Positions 10,291-19,622 of a stretch of 64,000 nt of DNA are shown piece by piece (the stretch's first letter is position 1; each line of letters starts with the position of its first letter). The position numbers were made by a program, and so were the translations under genes. The stretch comes from an uncultured Sphingosinicella sp. (GTDB taxonomy: Bacteria; Pseudomonadota; Alphaproteobacteria; Sphingomonadales; Sphingomonadaceae): the NCBI RefSeq assembly GCF_902806315.1, contig NZ_CADCWD010000033.1, positions 1 through 64,000 of the forward strand. The letters run 5' to 3'. Below the pieces are notes generated by a model. It saw nothing but the letters and a program-made list of their open reading frames with translations, ran no database searches and was not told the origin of the DNA.

Positions 10291-11190
10291 ATGCGGTTGT
10301 TTGCGTTGCTTGGCTGGATTGCGCTGTTTCTGGCCCAACCCGCTCATGCTCAGGCCTCCCCGAAGCTCCAGCTGCTGGAGCAGCGGCTTGCCGCGATGGC
10401 CGCCGAGAATCCGGGCGAATTCGGAATCGCCGCCATGGACCTGGCGACCGGCAGGACGATCAGCTTCAACGGCAGCCAGGCCTTCCCGATGGCAAGCACC
10501 ATGAAAATCGCCGTCGCGGCCGCCTACCTCGCGGACGTGGACGCGGGCCGCCGCAGCCTCGACGACCCCTACGGCGACCGGACCGCGGGAAGCCTGATGG
10601 ACGCGATGATAACGCGAAGCGACAACCGGGCGACCGACGCGCTGATCTCTATGTTGGGAGGGCCGGCGTCGCTGGACCGCTGGCTGCGCACGCATGGCCT
10701 CACCGGGATGCGGGTCGACCGCACGATCGCCCAGCTGCTCAGCGCGCGCCGGGACCTGCATGATGTCCGGGATTCGAGCACGCCCACGGCGATGCTCGGC
10801 CTGCTGCGCCTGATCGATAGCGGCAGCGCCTTGAGGCCTGAGAGCCGCGCGCTCCTGCTGGACATGATGCACCGCTGCAGGACCGGGTCGAACCGCATCC
10901 GCGGCATTCTTCCAGCGGGCGCGAAGGTGGAGAACAAGACCGGCACCCTCAATAACTACACCAGCGATGTCGGCTTCCTGACCACGCCCACGGGGCGCCG
11001 GATTGCGGTCGCCTTTTTCGCGCGGGGCGGAGAGAACCGGCCGGCCGTGATCGCCACGGCCGCACGCATGATCTACGACGCATTCGGTGCTGAGCTGCCC
11101 TCATATTCTACGACGGGTGTCCAAGCGATCCAGGCGGTGCAGGCTCACCCGGCGCAGGCATCACAGCAGCCTCGACCTGCCATCAATTGA
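10291..11190 (+). CDS. Class A beta-lactamase-like serine hydrolase (secreted)
   Basis: Signal peptide MRLFALLGWIALFLAQPAHAQ; SxxK 'STMK', 'SDN', 'KTG' motifs. Start at 10291 inside the 10240 ORF. Confidence 0.85.
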   Translation: MRLFALLGWIALFLAQPAHAQASPKLQLLEQRLAAMAAENPGEFGIAAMDLATGRTISFNGSQAFPMASTMKIAVAAAYLADVDAGRRSLDDPYGDRTAGSLMDAMITRSDNRATDALISMLGGPASLDRWLRTHGLTGMRVDRTIAQLLSARRDLHDVRDSSTPTAMLGLLRLIDSGSALRPESRALLLDMMHRCRTGSNRIRGILPAGAKVENKTGTLNNYTSDVGFLTTPTGRRIAVAFFARGGENRPAVIATAARMIYDAFGAELPSYSTTGVQAIQAVQAHPAQASQQPRPAIN

Positions 11191-11262
11191 GCGGGTCGCC
11201 TAAGGCAAGGTCGAGGCGAGCGTCGGCTTCCGACCCAGTGCGGACTGTGATCCATTGAAGGA

Positions 11263-11610
11263 TCAGGCGAGCGCGCGGTCGAGCAGGTCTTCGGCGTCGA
11301 GGCCCAGGCGGCGGATATGGGCAGCGATGGCGGGCCAGCGATCCTCCAGGAACTCCTTGCGAGCGCTGGCGAGGAGGCGTTCGTACGCGCCGGGCGCGAC
11401 GAACATGCCGACGCCTCGTTTCACGACGATCAGCCCCTCCTCCTGGAAAGTCGTGTAGGCCTTCGCCACCGTGAGCGGGTTGGCGCCATATTCGGCGGCG
11501 AGGCTGCGCACGGAGGGGAGCGGGTCGCCCTCCCCCACCTTTCCTTCGAGGATGGTGGCGGCGATGGTGTCGCGGAGGCGGAGGTAAACGGGACGGTCGT
11601 CGGATTTCAT
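11263..11610 (-). CDS. GntR family transcriptional regulator (short, YtrA-like)
   Basis: 'PVYLRLRDTIAATILEGKVGEGDPLPSVRSLAAEYGANPLTVAKAYTTFQEEGLIVVKRGVGMFVAPGA'. Confidence 0.92.
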   Translation of the reverse strand: MKSDDRPVYLRLRDTIAATILEGKVGEGDPLPSVRSLAAEYGANPLTVAKAYTTFQEEGLIVVKRGVGMFVAPGAYERLLASARKEFLEDRWPAIAAHIRRLGLDAEDLLDRALA

Positions 11611-11679
11611 CGTCTGCTATAGTGAGCTAATACAGTCGCGAGGTCAAGGTCTGCGAGTGGGGGTGCCGAGGTTCGAGGC

Positions 11680-12258
11680 TCAGGGCCGCCACCTCGTCAC
11701 GACAATGTCCAGCGGCGGGCGGGGACGGTCTTCGAGCGGGGCCGCCGGCGTGCCGATGAAGATGAATCCCGCAATGACCTCGTTCTCGGCGGCAAAGGCG
11801 CTGCGGACGATCTCGGAAAAAGCAGCCCAGCCGGTGATCCAGCCGCCGACGAAGCCGAATGCGTGGACGGCATTGAGCATGTTCATCAAAGCGGCGCCGC
11901 AGGAAAGCTGCTGCTCCCACAGGGGTATCTTGCTGCTCGCGACGGGCTTGAAGAGGGCGACGACGAGCGCCGGCGCCTGGTGGGCGAAACGCTGCACGGC
12001 CTCGACCTCCAGCCGGGCGGGCTCGGGGTTGTTGGCGCGGTAAGCGTCCATCAGCAGCGACTCCAGCCGGCTACGATCCTCCTTGGCGATGATCACGAAG
12101 CGCCAGGGCGCCAGCTTGCCGTGGTCGGGCACCCGCGTCGCGATCGAGAGGATCTCGCGCAGTTGCTCCTCGCTCGGGCCGGGTTCGACCAGGTCGCGCG
12201 GGCGGCCGGAGCGGCGAGTCTTGAGGAAGGAGAGGATCGAGGAGCGGTCGTTCAGCAT
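11680..12258 (-). CDS. Nitroreductase family protein
   Basis: 'LKTRRSGRPRDLVEPGPSEEQLREILSIATRVPDHGKLAPWRFVII', 'CGAALMNMLNAVHAFGFVGGWITGW'. Confidence 0.9.
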   Translation of the reverse strand: MLNDRSSILSFLKTRRSGRPRDLVEPGPSEEQLREILSIATRVPDHGKLAPWRFVIIAKEDRSRLESLLMDAYRANNPEPARLEVEAVQRFAHQAPALVVALFKPVASSKIPLWEQQLSCGAALMNMLNAVHAFGFVGGWITGWAAFSEIVRSAFAAENEVIAGFIFIGTPAAPLEDRPRPPLDIVVTRWRP

Positions 12259-12382
12259 GTGCGAGGCCCGCTAGCATCCTTGTGATAGTGCAACAATCGG
12301 CTTCACAACGACGTTTTCGCCGTTAGTGTGCCCGCCCAATAGACACCCAACGTGTCAGATAAGCACAAGAGGACGCTTGGAT

Positions 12383-14029
12383 ATGGACCTAAAGGGAATC
12401 TCCTTGTGGAACGAGGGAGATTGGATCGCGGTCATCGCGCTGATCCTGCTCGCCGGGTTCCTGGCTGCTGGCGCCATGATCGCTGTCAGCAAGAAGCCGG
12501 ACTTTGCGGGCCATCCCAAGGGCCTCTACATGCTGTTCTTCGCCGAGATGTGGGAGCGCTTCTCCTTCTACGGCATGCGCGCGCTGCTGATCTTCTACCT
12601 GGTGCAGCATTGGGCGTTCGCCGACGACAAGTCGAACCTCATCTACGGCTCCTATCTTTCGCTCGTCTACATCACCCCCGTACTGGGCGGCTATCTCGCC
12701 GATCGCTATCTCGGCCAACGCAAGGCGGTGGTGTTCGGCGGCTTGCTGCTGGCGCTCGGCCATGGCTTCATGGCGTTCGAGGGAGTTGGCGGGCAGGACG
12801 ATCCGACGATCAACGTCTTCTGGCTCGCGCTGGCGCTGATTATCGTCGGCTCGGGCTTCTTGAAGGCCAACATCTCAGTGATGGTCGGCCAGCTCTACAG
12901 CCGCACCGACATTCGCCGCGACCCGGCCTATACGATCTTCTACATGGGCATCAACGTCGGCGCGGCGCTCGGCACCATTCTCGTCGGCTATCTCGGCCAG
13001 ACGCTCGGCTGGGGCTGGGGCTTCGGACTTGCCGGCATTGGCATGCTTCTTGGGCTGCTGGTGTTCGTGCTTGGCAAGAGCGCCTTGAGGGGCGCGGGCG
13101 AGGCACCGGGACCGCTCTCCAAGTCGCGCGAATATACGCTTTACGGGATCGGCGTTGCCGCCGTCGCCGTGATGTGGGGACTCATCCAGTATCAGGATGT
13201 CATTCAGACGCTGCTGATCATTTCCGGCGTGGCGCTGCTCGGATACGTCCTCTTCCAGAGCTTCAAGCTGCCCAAGGAACCGCGGGAGCGCATGTTCGCG
13301 ATCCTGTTCCTGATCGCCTTGAACCCGCTTTTCTGGGGCCTGTTCGAGCAGGCCGGCGGATCGATGAACCTGTTCACCGATCGCTTCGTCGACCGCGGCG
13401 GCGTGCCAGCCTCCCTGTTCCAGTCGATCAACCCGATCTACATCATTCTGCTCGCCCCGCTCTTCGCCGGGTTATGGCAGTGGCTGGGCACGCGCGGCCG
13501 TGAGCCTTCCGCTCCGGCCAAGTTCGGCCTCGCTTTGCTCCAGATGGGCCTCGCCAATCTCGCCTTGGTCTGGGGTGCGCAGGCGTACGGCGTGGAAGCG
13601 ATGACTCCTGTCATCCTCGTCTTCCTTTATTACCTTCTCGCCACCACTGCGGAGCTTTGCCTGTCGCCGGTTGGTCTTTCGGCAATGAACCGGCTAGCGC
13701 CGAGCTACCTCGCGTCGCTGATCATGGGTGCCTGGTTCTACATGACTGCCGTTGGAAATTTCGTCGCGGGCAAGATCGGCGAGGCGACCGGCGGCCACGA
13801 CGGCGAGATGACCAAGCAAGGCTTGCTGGACATTTACGGCATGTTCGGCTGGATTTCGATCGGCGTGGCCGTCCTCGTGCTCCTGGTCAGTCCGATCGTG
13901 AAGCGCTGGATGCACCTCGACACGCTGAAGGACGAGCGCATGGCCGGCGATGCCGAGCTGGCCGAGCCGATCGCGCCCGGCATTCCGCCCAATCCTGGTC
14001 TCGAAACCGTTCCCGGAGTCCGCAACTAG
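12383..14029 (+). CDS. POT/PTR family peptide MFS transporter
   Basis: 'GHPKGLYMLFFAEMWERFSFYGMRALLIFYLVQ' PTR2 signature; multi-TM. Start ATG 12383 (MDLKGISLWNEGDW). Confidence 0.92.
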   Translation: MDLKGISLWNEGDWIAVIALILLAGFLAAGAMIAVSKKPDFAGHPKGLYMLFFAEMWERFSFYGMRALLIFYLVQHWAFADDKSNLIYGSYLSLVYITPVLGGYLADRYLGQRKAVVFGGLLLALGHGFMAFEGVGGQDDPTINVFWLALALIIVGSGFLKANISVMVGQLYSRTDIRRDPAYTIFYMGINVGAALGTILVGYLGQTLGWGWGFGLAGIGMLLGLLVFVLGKSALRGAGEAPGPLSKSREYTLYGIGVAAVAVMWGLIQYQDVIQTLLIISGVALLGYVLFQSFKLPKEPRERMFAILFLIALNPLFWGLFEQAGGSMNLFTDRFVDRGGVPASLFQSINPIYIILLAPLFAGLWQWLGTRGREPSAPAKFGLALLQMGLANLALVWGAQAYGVEAMTPVILVFLYYLLATTAELCLSPVGLSAMNRLAPSYLASLIMGAWFYMTAVGNFVAGKIGEATGGHDGEMTKQGLLDIYGMFGWISIGVAVLVLLVSPIVKRWMHLDTLKDERMAGDAELAEPIAPGIPPNPGLETVPGVRN

Positions 14030-15451
14030 ATGAACAAAACGGCACTGGCCGCGCTTGGCGCGGCCACCCTGCTTTCCGCCTGTTCCACCCCCTCCAGCCA
14101 ATCCGAAGACCGAGCAGCGAGGGCGTCCGACCGGACGCCGCCGCCCAGGGCCGCCGCGGCCATTCCTTTCCCCTCGACCTACCGACGCTATCCGGGCGTG
14201 GTGACCGCGATCACCGGTGCGACCGTCTATGATGGCGAAGGCGGCCGGATCGAGAACGGCACGGTCGTGCTCGCGGACGGCAAGGTGCAGGCTGTGGGCG
14301 GGCCGGAGACGGCGATCCCTGACGGCGCAACCCGCATTGACGGCGCCGGTCGCTGGGTGACCCCCGGCGTGATCGACATTCATAGCCATCTCGGCGACTA
14401 CCCCTCCCCGTCGGTCGAAGCGCACCAGGACGGCAACGAAGTGACCGGCCCGGTCCGCTCCGAAGTCTGGGCCGAGCACAGCATCTGGCCGCAGGATCCG
14501 GGCTTCGCCCGCGCGCTCGCCAATGGTGGGGTCACCAGCCTCCACGTTCTCCCCGGCTCGGCGAACCTGTTCGGCGGGCGCGGCGTGACGCTGAAGAACG
14601 TTTATGCCCGCACCATGCAGGGCATGAAATTCCCGGGCGCTCCGCACTCGCTGAAGATGGCCTGCGGCGAGAATCCCAAGCGCGTCTATGGCGGGCGCAA
14701 TCAGATGCCGGCGAGCCGCATGGCGAACGTCGCGCTGATGCGCCAGACTTGGATTCGCGCCCAGGAATATGACCGCAAGTGGGACAAGTATGACCGTGAC
14801 GGCGGCGAGCAGCCGGGGCGCGACCTGCAGCTCGAAACGCTCCGCGGCGTGCTCGACGGCCAGATCACGGTCCAGAACCACTGCTACCGCGCCGACGAGA
14901 TGGCCAACATCATCGATATGTCGAAGGAGTTCGGCTACAAGGTCTCCGCCTTCCACCACGGCGCGGAAGCGTACAAGATCGCCGACCTTCTGCGCGAGAA
15001 TGGCATTTGTGGCGCGCTCTGGGCGGACTGGTGGGGCTTCAAGATGGAAGCCTATGACGGCATCAACGAGAATATCCCCCTGGTCCACAATGCAGGTGCG
15101 TGCGCGATCGTCCATTCGGACGATCCGAACGGCATCCAGCGGCTCAATCAGGAAGCGTCCAAGGCGCTGACCTACGGCCGGCGCGCGGGGATCAACATCT
15201 CCGACGAGGTGGCCTGGACCTGGCTCAGCTTCAATCCGGCCAAGGCGCTCGGCATTTCGGACCGGACCGGCAGCCTCCGGCCCGGCAAGATGGCGGACGT
15301 GGTGCTGTGGAACGGCAACCCGCTGAGCGTCTACACCCGGCCCGAGCGGGTCTGGATCGACGGCGCGCTGATGTACGATGCGAATGACCCGAGACGCAGA
15401 CCCGTGAGCGATTTCGAGCTCGGCCAGCCCGGCGAAGGGGACGTGAAGTGA
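14030..15451 (+). CDS. Amidohydrolase family lipoprotein
   Basis: Lipobox 'LSAC' after MNKTALAALGAATL; 'GVIDIHSHLGDYPSPSV', 'VHSDDPNGIQRLNQEA', 'GSLRPGKMADVVLWNGNPL'. Confidence 0.9.
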   Translation: MNKTALAALGAATLLSACSTPSSQSEDRAARASDRTPPPRAAAAIPFPSTYRRYPGVVTAITGATVYDGEGGRIENGTVVLADGKVQAVGGPETAIPDGATRIDGAGRWVTPGVIDIHSHLGDYPSPSVEAHQDGNEVTGPVRSEVWAEHSIWPQDPGFARALANGGVTSLHVLPGSANLFGGRGVTLKNVYARTMQGMKFPGAPHSLKMACGENPKRVYGGRNQMPASRMANVALMRQTWIRAQEYDRKWDKYDRDGGEQPGRDLQLETLRGVLDGQITVQNHCYRADEMANIIDMSKEFGYKVSAFHHGAEAYKIADLLRENGICGALWADWWGFKMEAYDGINENIPLVHNAGACAIVHSDDPNGIQRLNQEASKALTYGRRAGINISDEVAWTWLSFNPAKALGISDRTGSLRPGKMADVVLWNGNPLSVYTRPERVWIDGALMYDANDPRRRPVSDFELGQPGEGDVK

Positions 15452-16857
15452 AGCGCCTGCTGATCCTTGCCGCGGCGCTTTGCGCCTCCACCTCTGCCGC
15501 AGCTCAAACCGTCGCGATCACCGGGGGAACGGTCGCGCTCGGCGACGGCTCCGATCCGATCGAGGGCGGCACGGTGGTGATCCGCAATGGCCGCATCGCC
15601 GCCGCGGGGCGCGGCGTCGCGGTTCCCGCCGGCGCGCAGGTGGTGGACGCGACCGGCAAGTGGGTGACACCCGGCATCTTCGCGGGCTTCTCCCGCGTGG
15701 GCCTCGCCGAGGTGGATGCGGTGGGGAACGCGAACGACGTCCAGGCCGAGAACTCGCCATTCAGCGCCGCCATCGACGTCGCTCCCGCCGTTAATCCGCG
15801 GGCAGCAGCGATCTCGATCAGCCGAGCCAATGGCGTCACCCGTGCTCTCGTTGCTCCAGCAACCGGCAAGAGCATCTTCGCCGGCCAGGGCGCGATCATC
15901 GATCTCGGCGCCGATATGCAGCCGATCACGCAGGCGAGGGCGTTTCAGTTCGTCGAGTTTGGCGAGACCGGCTCCAATGAGGCGGGCGGCAGCCGCGCGG
16001 CAACCTTTGTCCTGTTCCGCAACGCGCTCCGGGAGGCGCGTGATCTTGGCCGCTTCTCGCAGGGCATCTCCGGCGGGGGTGGCCAGCGCGAGCCCCGCGC
16101 GAATGACCAGCGCGACCTTCCGCTCGAGGAGGTCCCTGGCCCCGGCCCGAACCAGCAACTCCTCGGCGGGAACGTCAACCGCGGCCAGGACGTGCTCCTC
16201 ACCCGTTTCGACGCGGCGGCTTTGGTGCCGGTGCTGACCGGGCGGCAGCTGCTGCTGGTCCATGTCGAGCGGGCGAGCGACATCCTGCAGGTGCTCGGTC
16301 TCAAGCGCGAATTCCCGAACCTGCGGATGGTGCTCGTCGGCGCCACCGAGGGGTGGACGGTCGCGGACCAGATCCGCGCCGCGGGCGTGCCGGTGATCGC
16401 CAACGCGCTCGTCAATCTTCCCGCCTCCTTCGAGCAGCTTGCCGCGACCCAGTCGAATTTCGGCCGGATGCGGGCGGCGGGCATCAACGTCGCGATGGGC
16501 ACGATCAACGAGGACGAGACTCGGATGGTGCAGGTGACGCGTCAGAATGCTGGCAATCTCGTCGCTCTTACCCGCGTGCCCGGAGCCAGCGGCCTCAGCT
16601 GGGGCGAAGCGCTGGCGGCGATCACCTCCCGGCCTGCCGAAGTGATGGGGCTTGGCGGTGAGATCGGCTCGCTGCGCCCGGGCCGCCGTGCCGACGTGGT
16701 GGTCTGGAGCGGCGACCCGCTTGAGACGACCTCGACGGCGCAGGTGGTGATCATCGACGGCGTCCAGCAGCCGCTCGACACCCGCCAAACCAAGCTGCGC
16801 GACCGATACCGCGACCTTAGCGAGCCCAACCTGCCGCCGGCTTACGATCCCCGGTGA
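15448..16857 (+). CDS. Amidohydrolase family protein (secreted)
   Basis: Signal peptide; 'WVTPGIFAGFSRVGLAEVDAV', 'GEIGSLRPGRRADVVVWSGDPLE'; ATGA-type overlap with the upstream amidohydrolase. Confidence 0.88.
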   Translation: MKRLLILAAALCASTSAAAQTVAITGGTVALGDGSDPIEGGTVVIRNGRIAAAGRGVAVPAGAQVVDATGKWVTPGIFAGFSRVGLAEVDAVGNANDVQAENSPFSAAIDVAPAVNPRAAAISISRANGVTRALVAPATGKSIFAGQGAIIDLGADMQPITQARAFQFVEFGETGSNEAGGSRAATFVLFRNALREARDLGRFSQGISGGGGQREPRANDQRDLPLEEVPGPGPNQQLLGGNVNRGQDVLLTRFDAAALVPVLTGRQLLLVHVERASDILQVLGLKREFPNLRMVLVGATEGWTVADQIRAAGVPVIANALVNLPASFEQLAATQSNFGRMRAAGINVAMGTINEDETRMVQVTRQNAGNLVALTRVPGASGLSWGEALAAITSRPAEVMGLGGEIGSLRPGRRADVVVWSGDPLETTSTAQVVIIDGVQQPLDTRQTKLRDRYRDLSEPNLPPAYDPR

Positions 16858-16914
16858 GTTCATGATGGGATTGCCCTCAGCAATCCGCAGCCTTGCCCGG
16901 GGGGCAAGGCGGTC

Positions 16915-17607
16915 ATGATCGCCACCGTCAGCCTTGCGCTGGCGACGATCGCCTTTGTCGGCACGCACCTTGCCATGTCGCACCCCTATCGGGGGCGGCT
17001 GATCGGACAGATGGGCGAGGCGGGCTTTCGCCTGCTCTATTCGCTGGTTGCGTTCGTCACGCTTGGCCTGATGATCTGGGCTTACCAGGACGCCGAGCCG
17101 TGGCCGCTCTGGACGGCGCCCGACTGGGCATGGAATGTCGGCTCGGCGATTATGCTGCTCGCCAGCATCCTGCTCGTCGGCTCGTTCATGGGAAACCCGG
17201 CCTTTCCGCATCCCGGCGCCGCCAAGCTGGCGGTGAAGCCGGCGCGGGGCGTGTTCGCTGTCACGCGGCACCCGATGAACTGGAGCTTCGCGCTGTGGTC
17301 GGTGGTGCACATCCTGGTCTATGGCAGCCCGCGTAACCTGATAGTGGCGGCCGGTATTCTTGTGCTCGCGCTCGCCGGGTCGATCGGTCAGGACGCCAAG
17401 AAGCGCTCGACGCTCGGGCAGAGCTGGCGGGATTGGGAAGGTCGCACGTCGTTCGTGCCGTTCGCGGCGCTCTTCAGCGGGCGGGCGAAGTGGAACGCCG
17501 CCTTTCCCGGTGCGATCGCGATTGGCGGCGGGGCGCTGCTATGGCTGGCCGTCACCAGCCTGCACGCGCCGACCGCATCCGTGCCGGGCTGGCTGGGGCT
17601 TCTCTGA
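16915..17607 (+). CDS. NnrU family membrane protein
   Basis: 'FVGTHLAMSHPYRGRLIGQMGEAGFRLLYSLVAFVTLGLMIWAY', 'RGVFAVTRHPMNWSFALWSVVHILVYG'. Confidence 0.88.
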   Translation: MIATVSLALATIAFVGTHLAMSHPYRGRLIGQMGEAGFRLLYSLVAFVTLGLMIWAYQDAEPWPLWTAPDWAWNVGSAIMLLASILLVGSFMGNPAFPHPGAAKLAVKPARGVFAVTRHPMNWSFALWSVVHILVYGSPRNLIVAAGILVLALAGSIGQDAKKRSTLGQSWRDWEGRTSFVPFAALFSGRAKWNAAFPGAIAIGGGALLWLAVTSLHAPTASVPGWLGLL

Positions 17608-17625
17608 ATTGCCGCGCCGCGGCGG

Positions 17626-18012
17626 CTAACTCGCCTGCTTCTCTATGCTGGTCTCGATCGCGTCGAGCACCGCTTCGGGCGCCACGTTGCGCTTCAGCTC
17701 CTCCACCTCCTCACCGGTCACGTGATGGAGCCCCAGATGCTCGCTGATCGCGGACACCATGGCGACGACCTTGGTCAGCTCATGCTCGGACAGGAGGTTG
17801 ATCTGGAGGTCGAGGTCGGCGCGCTTGTCGGCGGCGGCGGCCATGCGGTTCTGGCTGATCAGCACGAAGGTGGAGAGGAAGATCGCTTCGACCGACGCGA
17901 TCATCGCCAGGACGACGAAGCTCTCGTCCCACTCCGGCACGCCCGGCACCAAACCGAGATTGGCGACGATCCAGAAGCCGAACACCGCGAGGTGGAGGTA
18001 GACGAACGCCAT
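17626..18012 (-). CDS. DUF1003 domain-containing membrane protein (true start probably upstream)
   Basis: 'FVYLHLAVFGFWIVANLGLVPGVPEWDESFVVLAMIASVEAIFLSTFVLISQNRM'. Coding-like frame continues upstream to ~18207 without ATG/GTG/TTG (see findings). Confidence 0.8.
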   Translation of the reverse strand: MAFVYLHLAVFGFWIVANLGLVPGVPEWDESFVVLAMIASVEAIFLSTFVLISQNRMAAAADKRADLDLQINLLSEHELTKVVAMVSAISEHLGLHHVTGEEVEELKRNVAPEAVLDAIETSIEKQAS

Positions 18013-18261
18013 GCTGCCGGTGAAGCGGGTGATCGCCTCGGCGATTTTCTCCTGGCGACTCGCACGCGCGGCTTCGGCGCGGCGACGCTCCTGGAGCGCG
18101 GTGATGTTGCGGGCGAGCGCGGTGTTGAGGCTGCCGGGCTCCGGCGGCGCGACCGTGGGGCCGAGCCGGCCGGCGTCATAGGTCAGCTTTGATTCGGAGA
18201 CTCCGATGACCGGCTCCTGGGTTGAACGCCGCCCAACAACCGCTGGCGTAAGTGGCGGTTC

Positions 18262-19539
18262 CTAGGAAGCCGCGGGGCTCGCCTCCCGCACCGGCTCAGC
18301 CGACTCCTCCTGCGTCTCCCCCGTCTGGCGGCTGACGGTGGTGGTGACGGCCACGTCCATCATGACATTGCCGAGCGTGCGCACGATGTCCGGCAGCACT
18401 TCGACCGCGATCAGCAGGGCAAGCGCTTCCACGGGCGCGCCGATGATGAGGCAGATGGGGGCGATGGCGGTGACGAAGCTGACCTGGCCCGGCAGGCTGA
18501 CCGAGCCCATCGAGGTCAGCACCGCGGCGAGGATCGCGACCGCATATTGGGCCGGACCCATTTGAACGCCGAACCAGTTCGCCACGTAGAGTGCGACGGC
18601 GAGGTTCATCGCCGGGCCTGTCGCGCGAAGCAGCGCGACGGCGAGCGGGAGCACGATGCCGGCGGTGCGCTCGGGGACGCCCAGTTGCTCCGACTTCTTC
18701 AGCATCAGCGGCAGGCAGGCGAGCGAGGACTGGGTGCTGATCGCCAGAGCCTGGACGGGCGCGATGGTCTTGGCGAAGCGGCCGAGCGGCACTCGGCCGC
18801 CAAGCATCGCCAGCGGGTATGCGAAGAGTGACACGACGGCGCCGACCGCCGCCACGGTCAGGATGTAGTGGATCACGGCTCCGAACGCCGCCGCGCCCGA
18901 GCGCGCACCGACCACGAAGGCGAGCGCGAATACGCCGATCGGCGCAAGCTTCAGCACCCATTCGATGACGATGATCATGGCATCGGCAAGCGCGCTGAAA
19001 AAGCTGGTGAGCGAGGTGCGCGGCTCGACCGGAAGCCGGGTCACGGCAAAGGCGAACACGCCGGTGAAGAGGATGAGCGGCAGGATCGCATCGCTTGCAG
19101 CCGCCGCGATCGGGTTGGTCGGGACGATCGAGCGAAGAAACTCGGTGAAGGGCGGGACCTCCCCCACCGGCGTGGTGGTGGTGAGCGCGTTCCGCAGCGC
19201 CGCCGCCGAGGCTTCCGGCATCGGCGCGATCGATAGGAAGAGCGGAGTCAGGACGGCTCCCAGGATCGCGGAGAGCGTCATCAGCGCGATGATCCAGGCA
19301 AGCGCACGCCCGGCAATCACCCCGGCCTTGGCGGCGGCCGCCGTCTGCGCGATCCCGGTCACCAGCAGCGCGACCAGCAGCGGCACGATGGTCATGCGAA
19401 GGCCGTTCAGCCAGAGGTTTCCGATCGGATCGGCAAGGCTTGCGGCGCTCTCGGCAAATCCGGGCGCCCAGGCAAAGGCCGTGATGCCGAGCGCGAGTCC
19501 GGCGGCAAGGGCGAGAAGGATACGTGTGGCCTGCGACAT
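18262..19539 (-). CDS. Dicarboxylate/amino acid:cation symporter (DAACS family)
   Basis: 'NLWLNGLRMTIVPLLVALLVTGIAQ', 'STQSSLACLPLMLKKSEQLGVPERTAGIVLPLAVALLRATGPAMNLAVALYVA'. Confidence 0.92.
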   Translation of the reverse strand: MSQATRILLALAAGLALGITAFAWAPGFAESAASLADPIGNLWLNGLRMTIVPLLVALLVTGIAQTAAAAKAGVIAGRALAWIIALMTLSAILGAVLTPLFLSIAPMPEASAAALRNALTTTTPVGEVPPFTEFLRSIVPTNPIAAAASDAILPLILFTGVFAFAVTRLPVEPRTSLTSFFSALADAMIIVIEWVLKLAPIGVFALAFVVGARSGAAAFGAVIHYILTVAAVGAVVSLFAYPLAMLGGRVPLGRFAKTIAPVQALAISTQSSLACLPLMLKKSEQLGVPERTAGIVLPLAVALLRATGPAMNLAVALYVANWFGVQMGPAQYAVAILAAVLTSMGSVSLPGQVSFVTAIAPICLIIGAPVEALALLIAVEVLPDIVRTLGNVMMDVAVTTTVSRQTGETQEESAEPVREASPAAS

Positions 19540-19622
19540 GCTCGCCCTTTTGATCGTTACGCGTTATCAGCCCCTTCATTGCAGGCGCCCGCAGCGCACG
19601 CAAGGAAACGGAAAGCACCGGG

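Noticed and set aside
10291-11190. Acquired beta-lactamase resistance gene
   Set aside because: Catalytic Glu166 equivalent appears replaced, no mobile-element context, and base composition matches the surroundings.
15331-17310. 659-aa minus-strand ORF antisense to amidohydrolase and NnrU genes
   Set aside because: Shadow ORF with biased composition.
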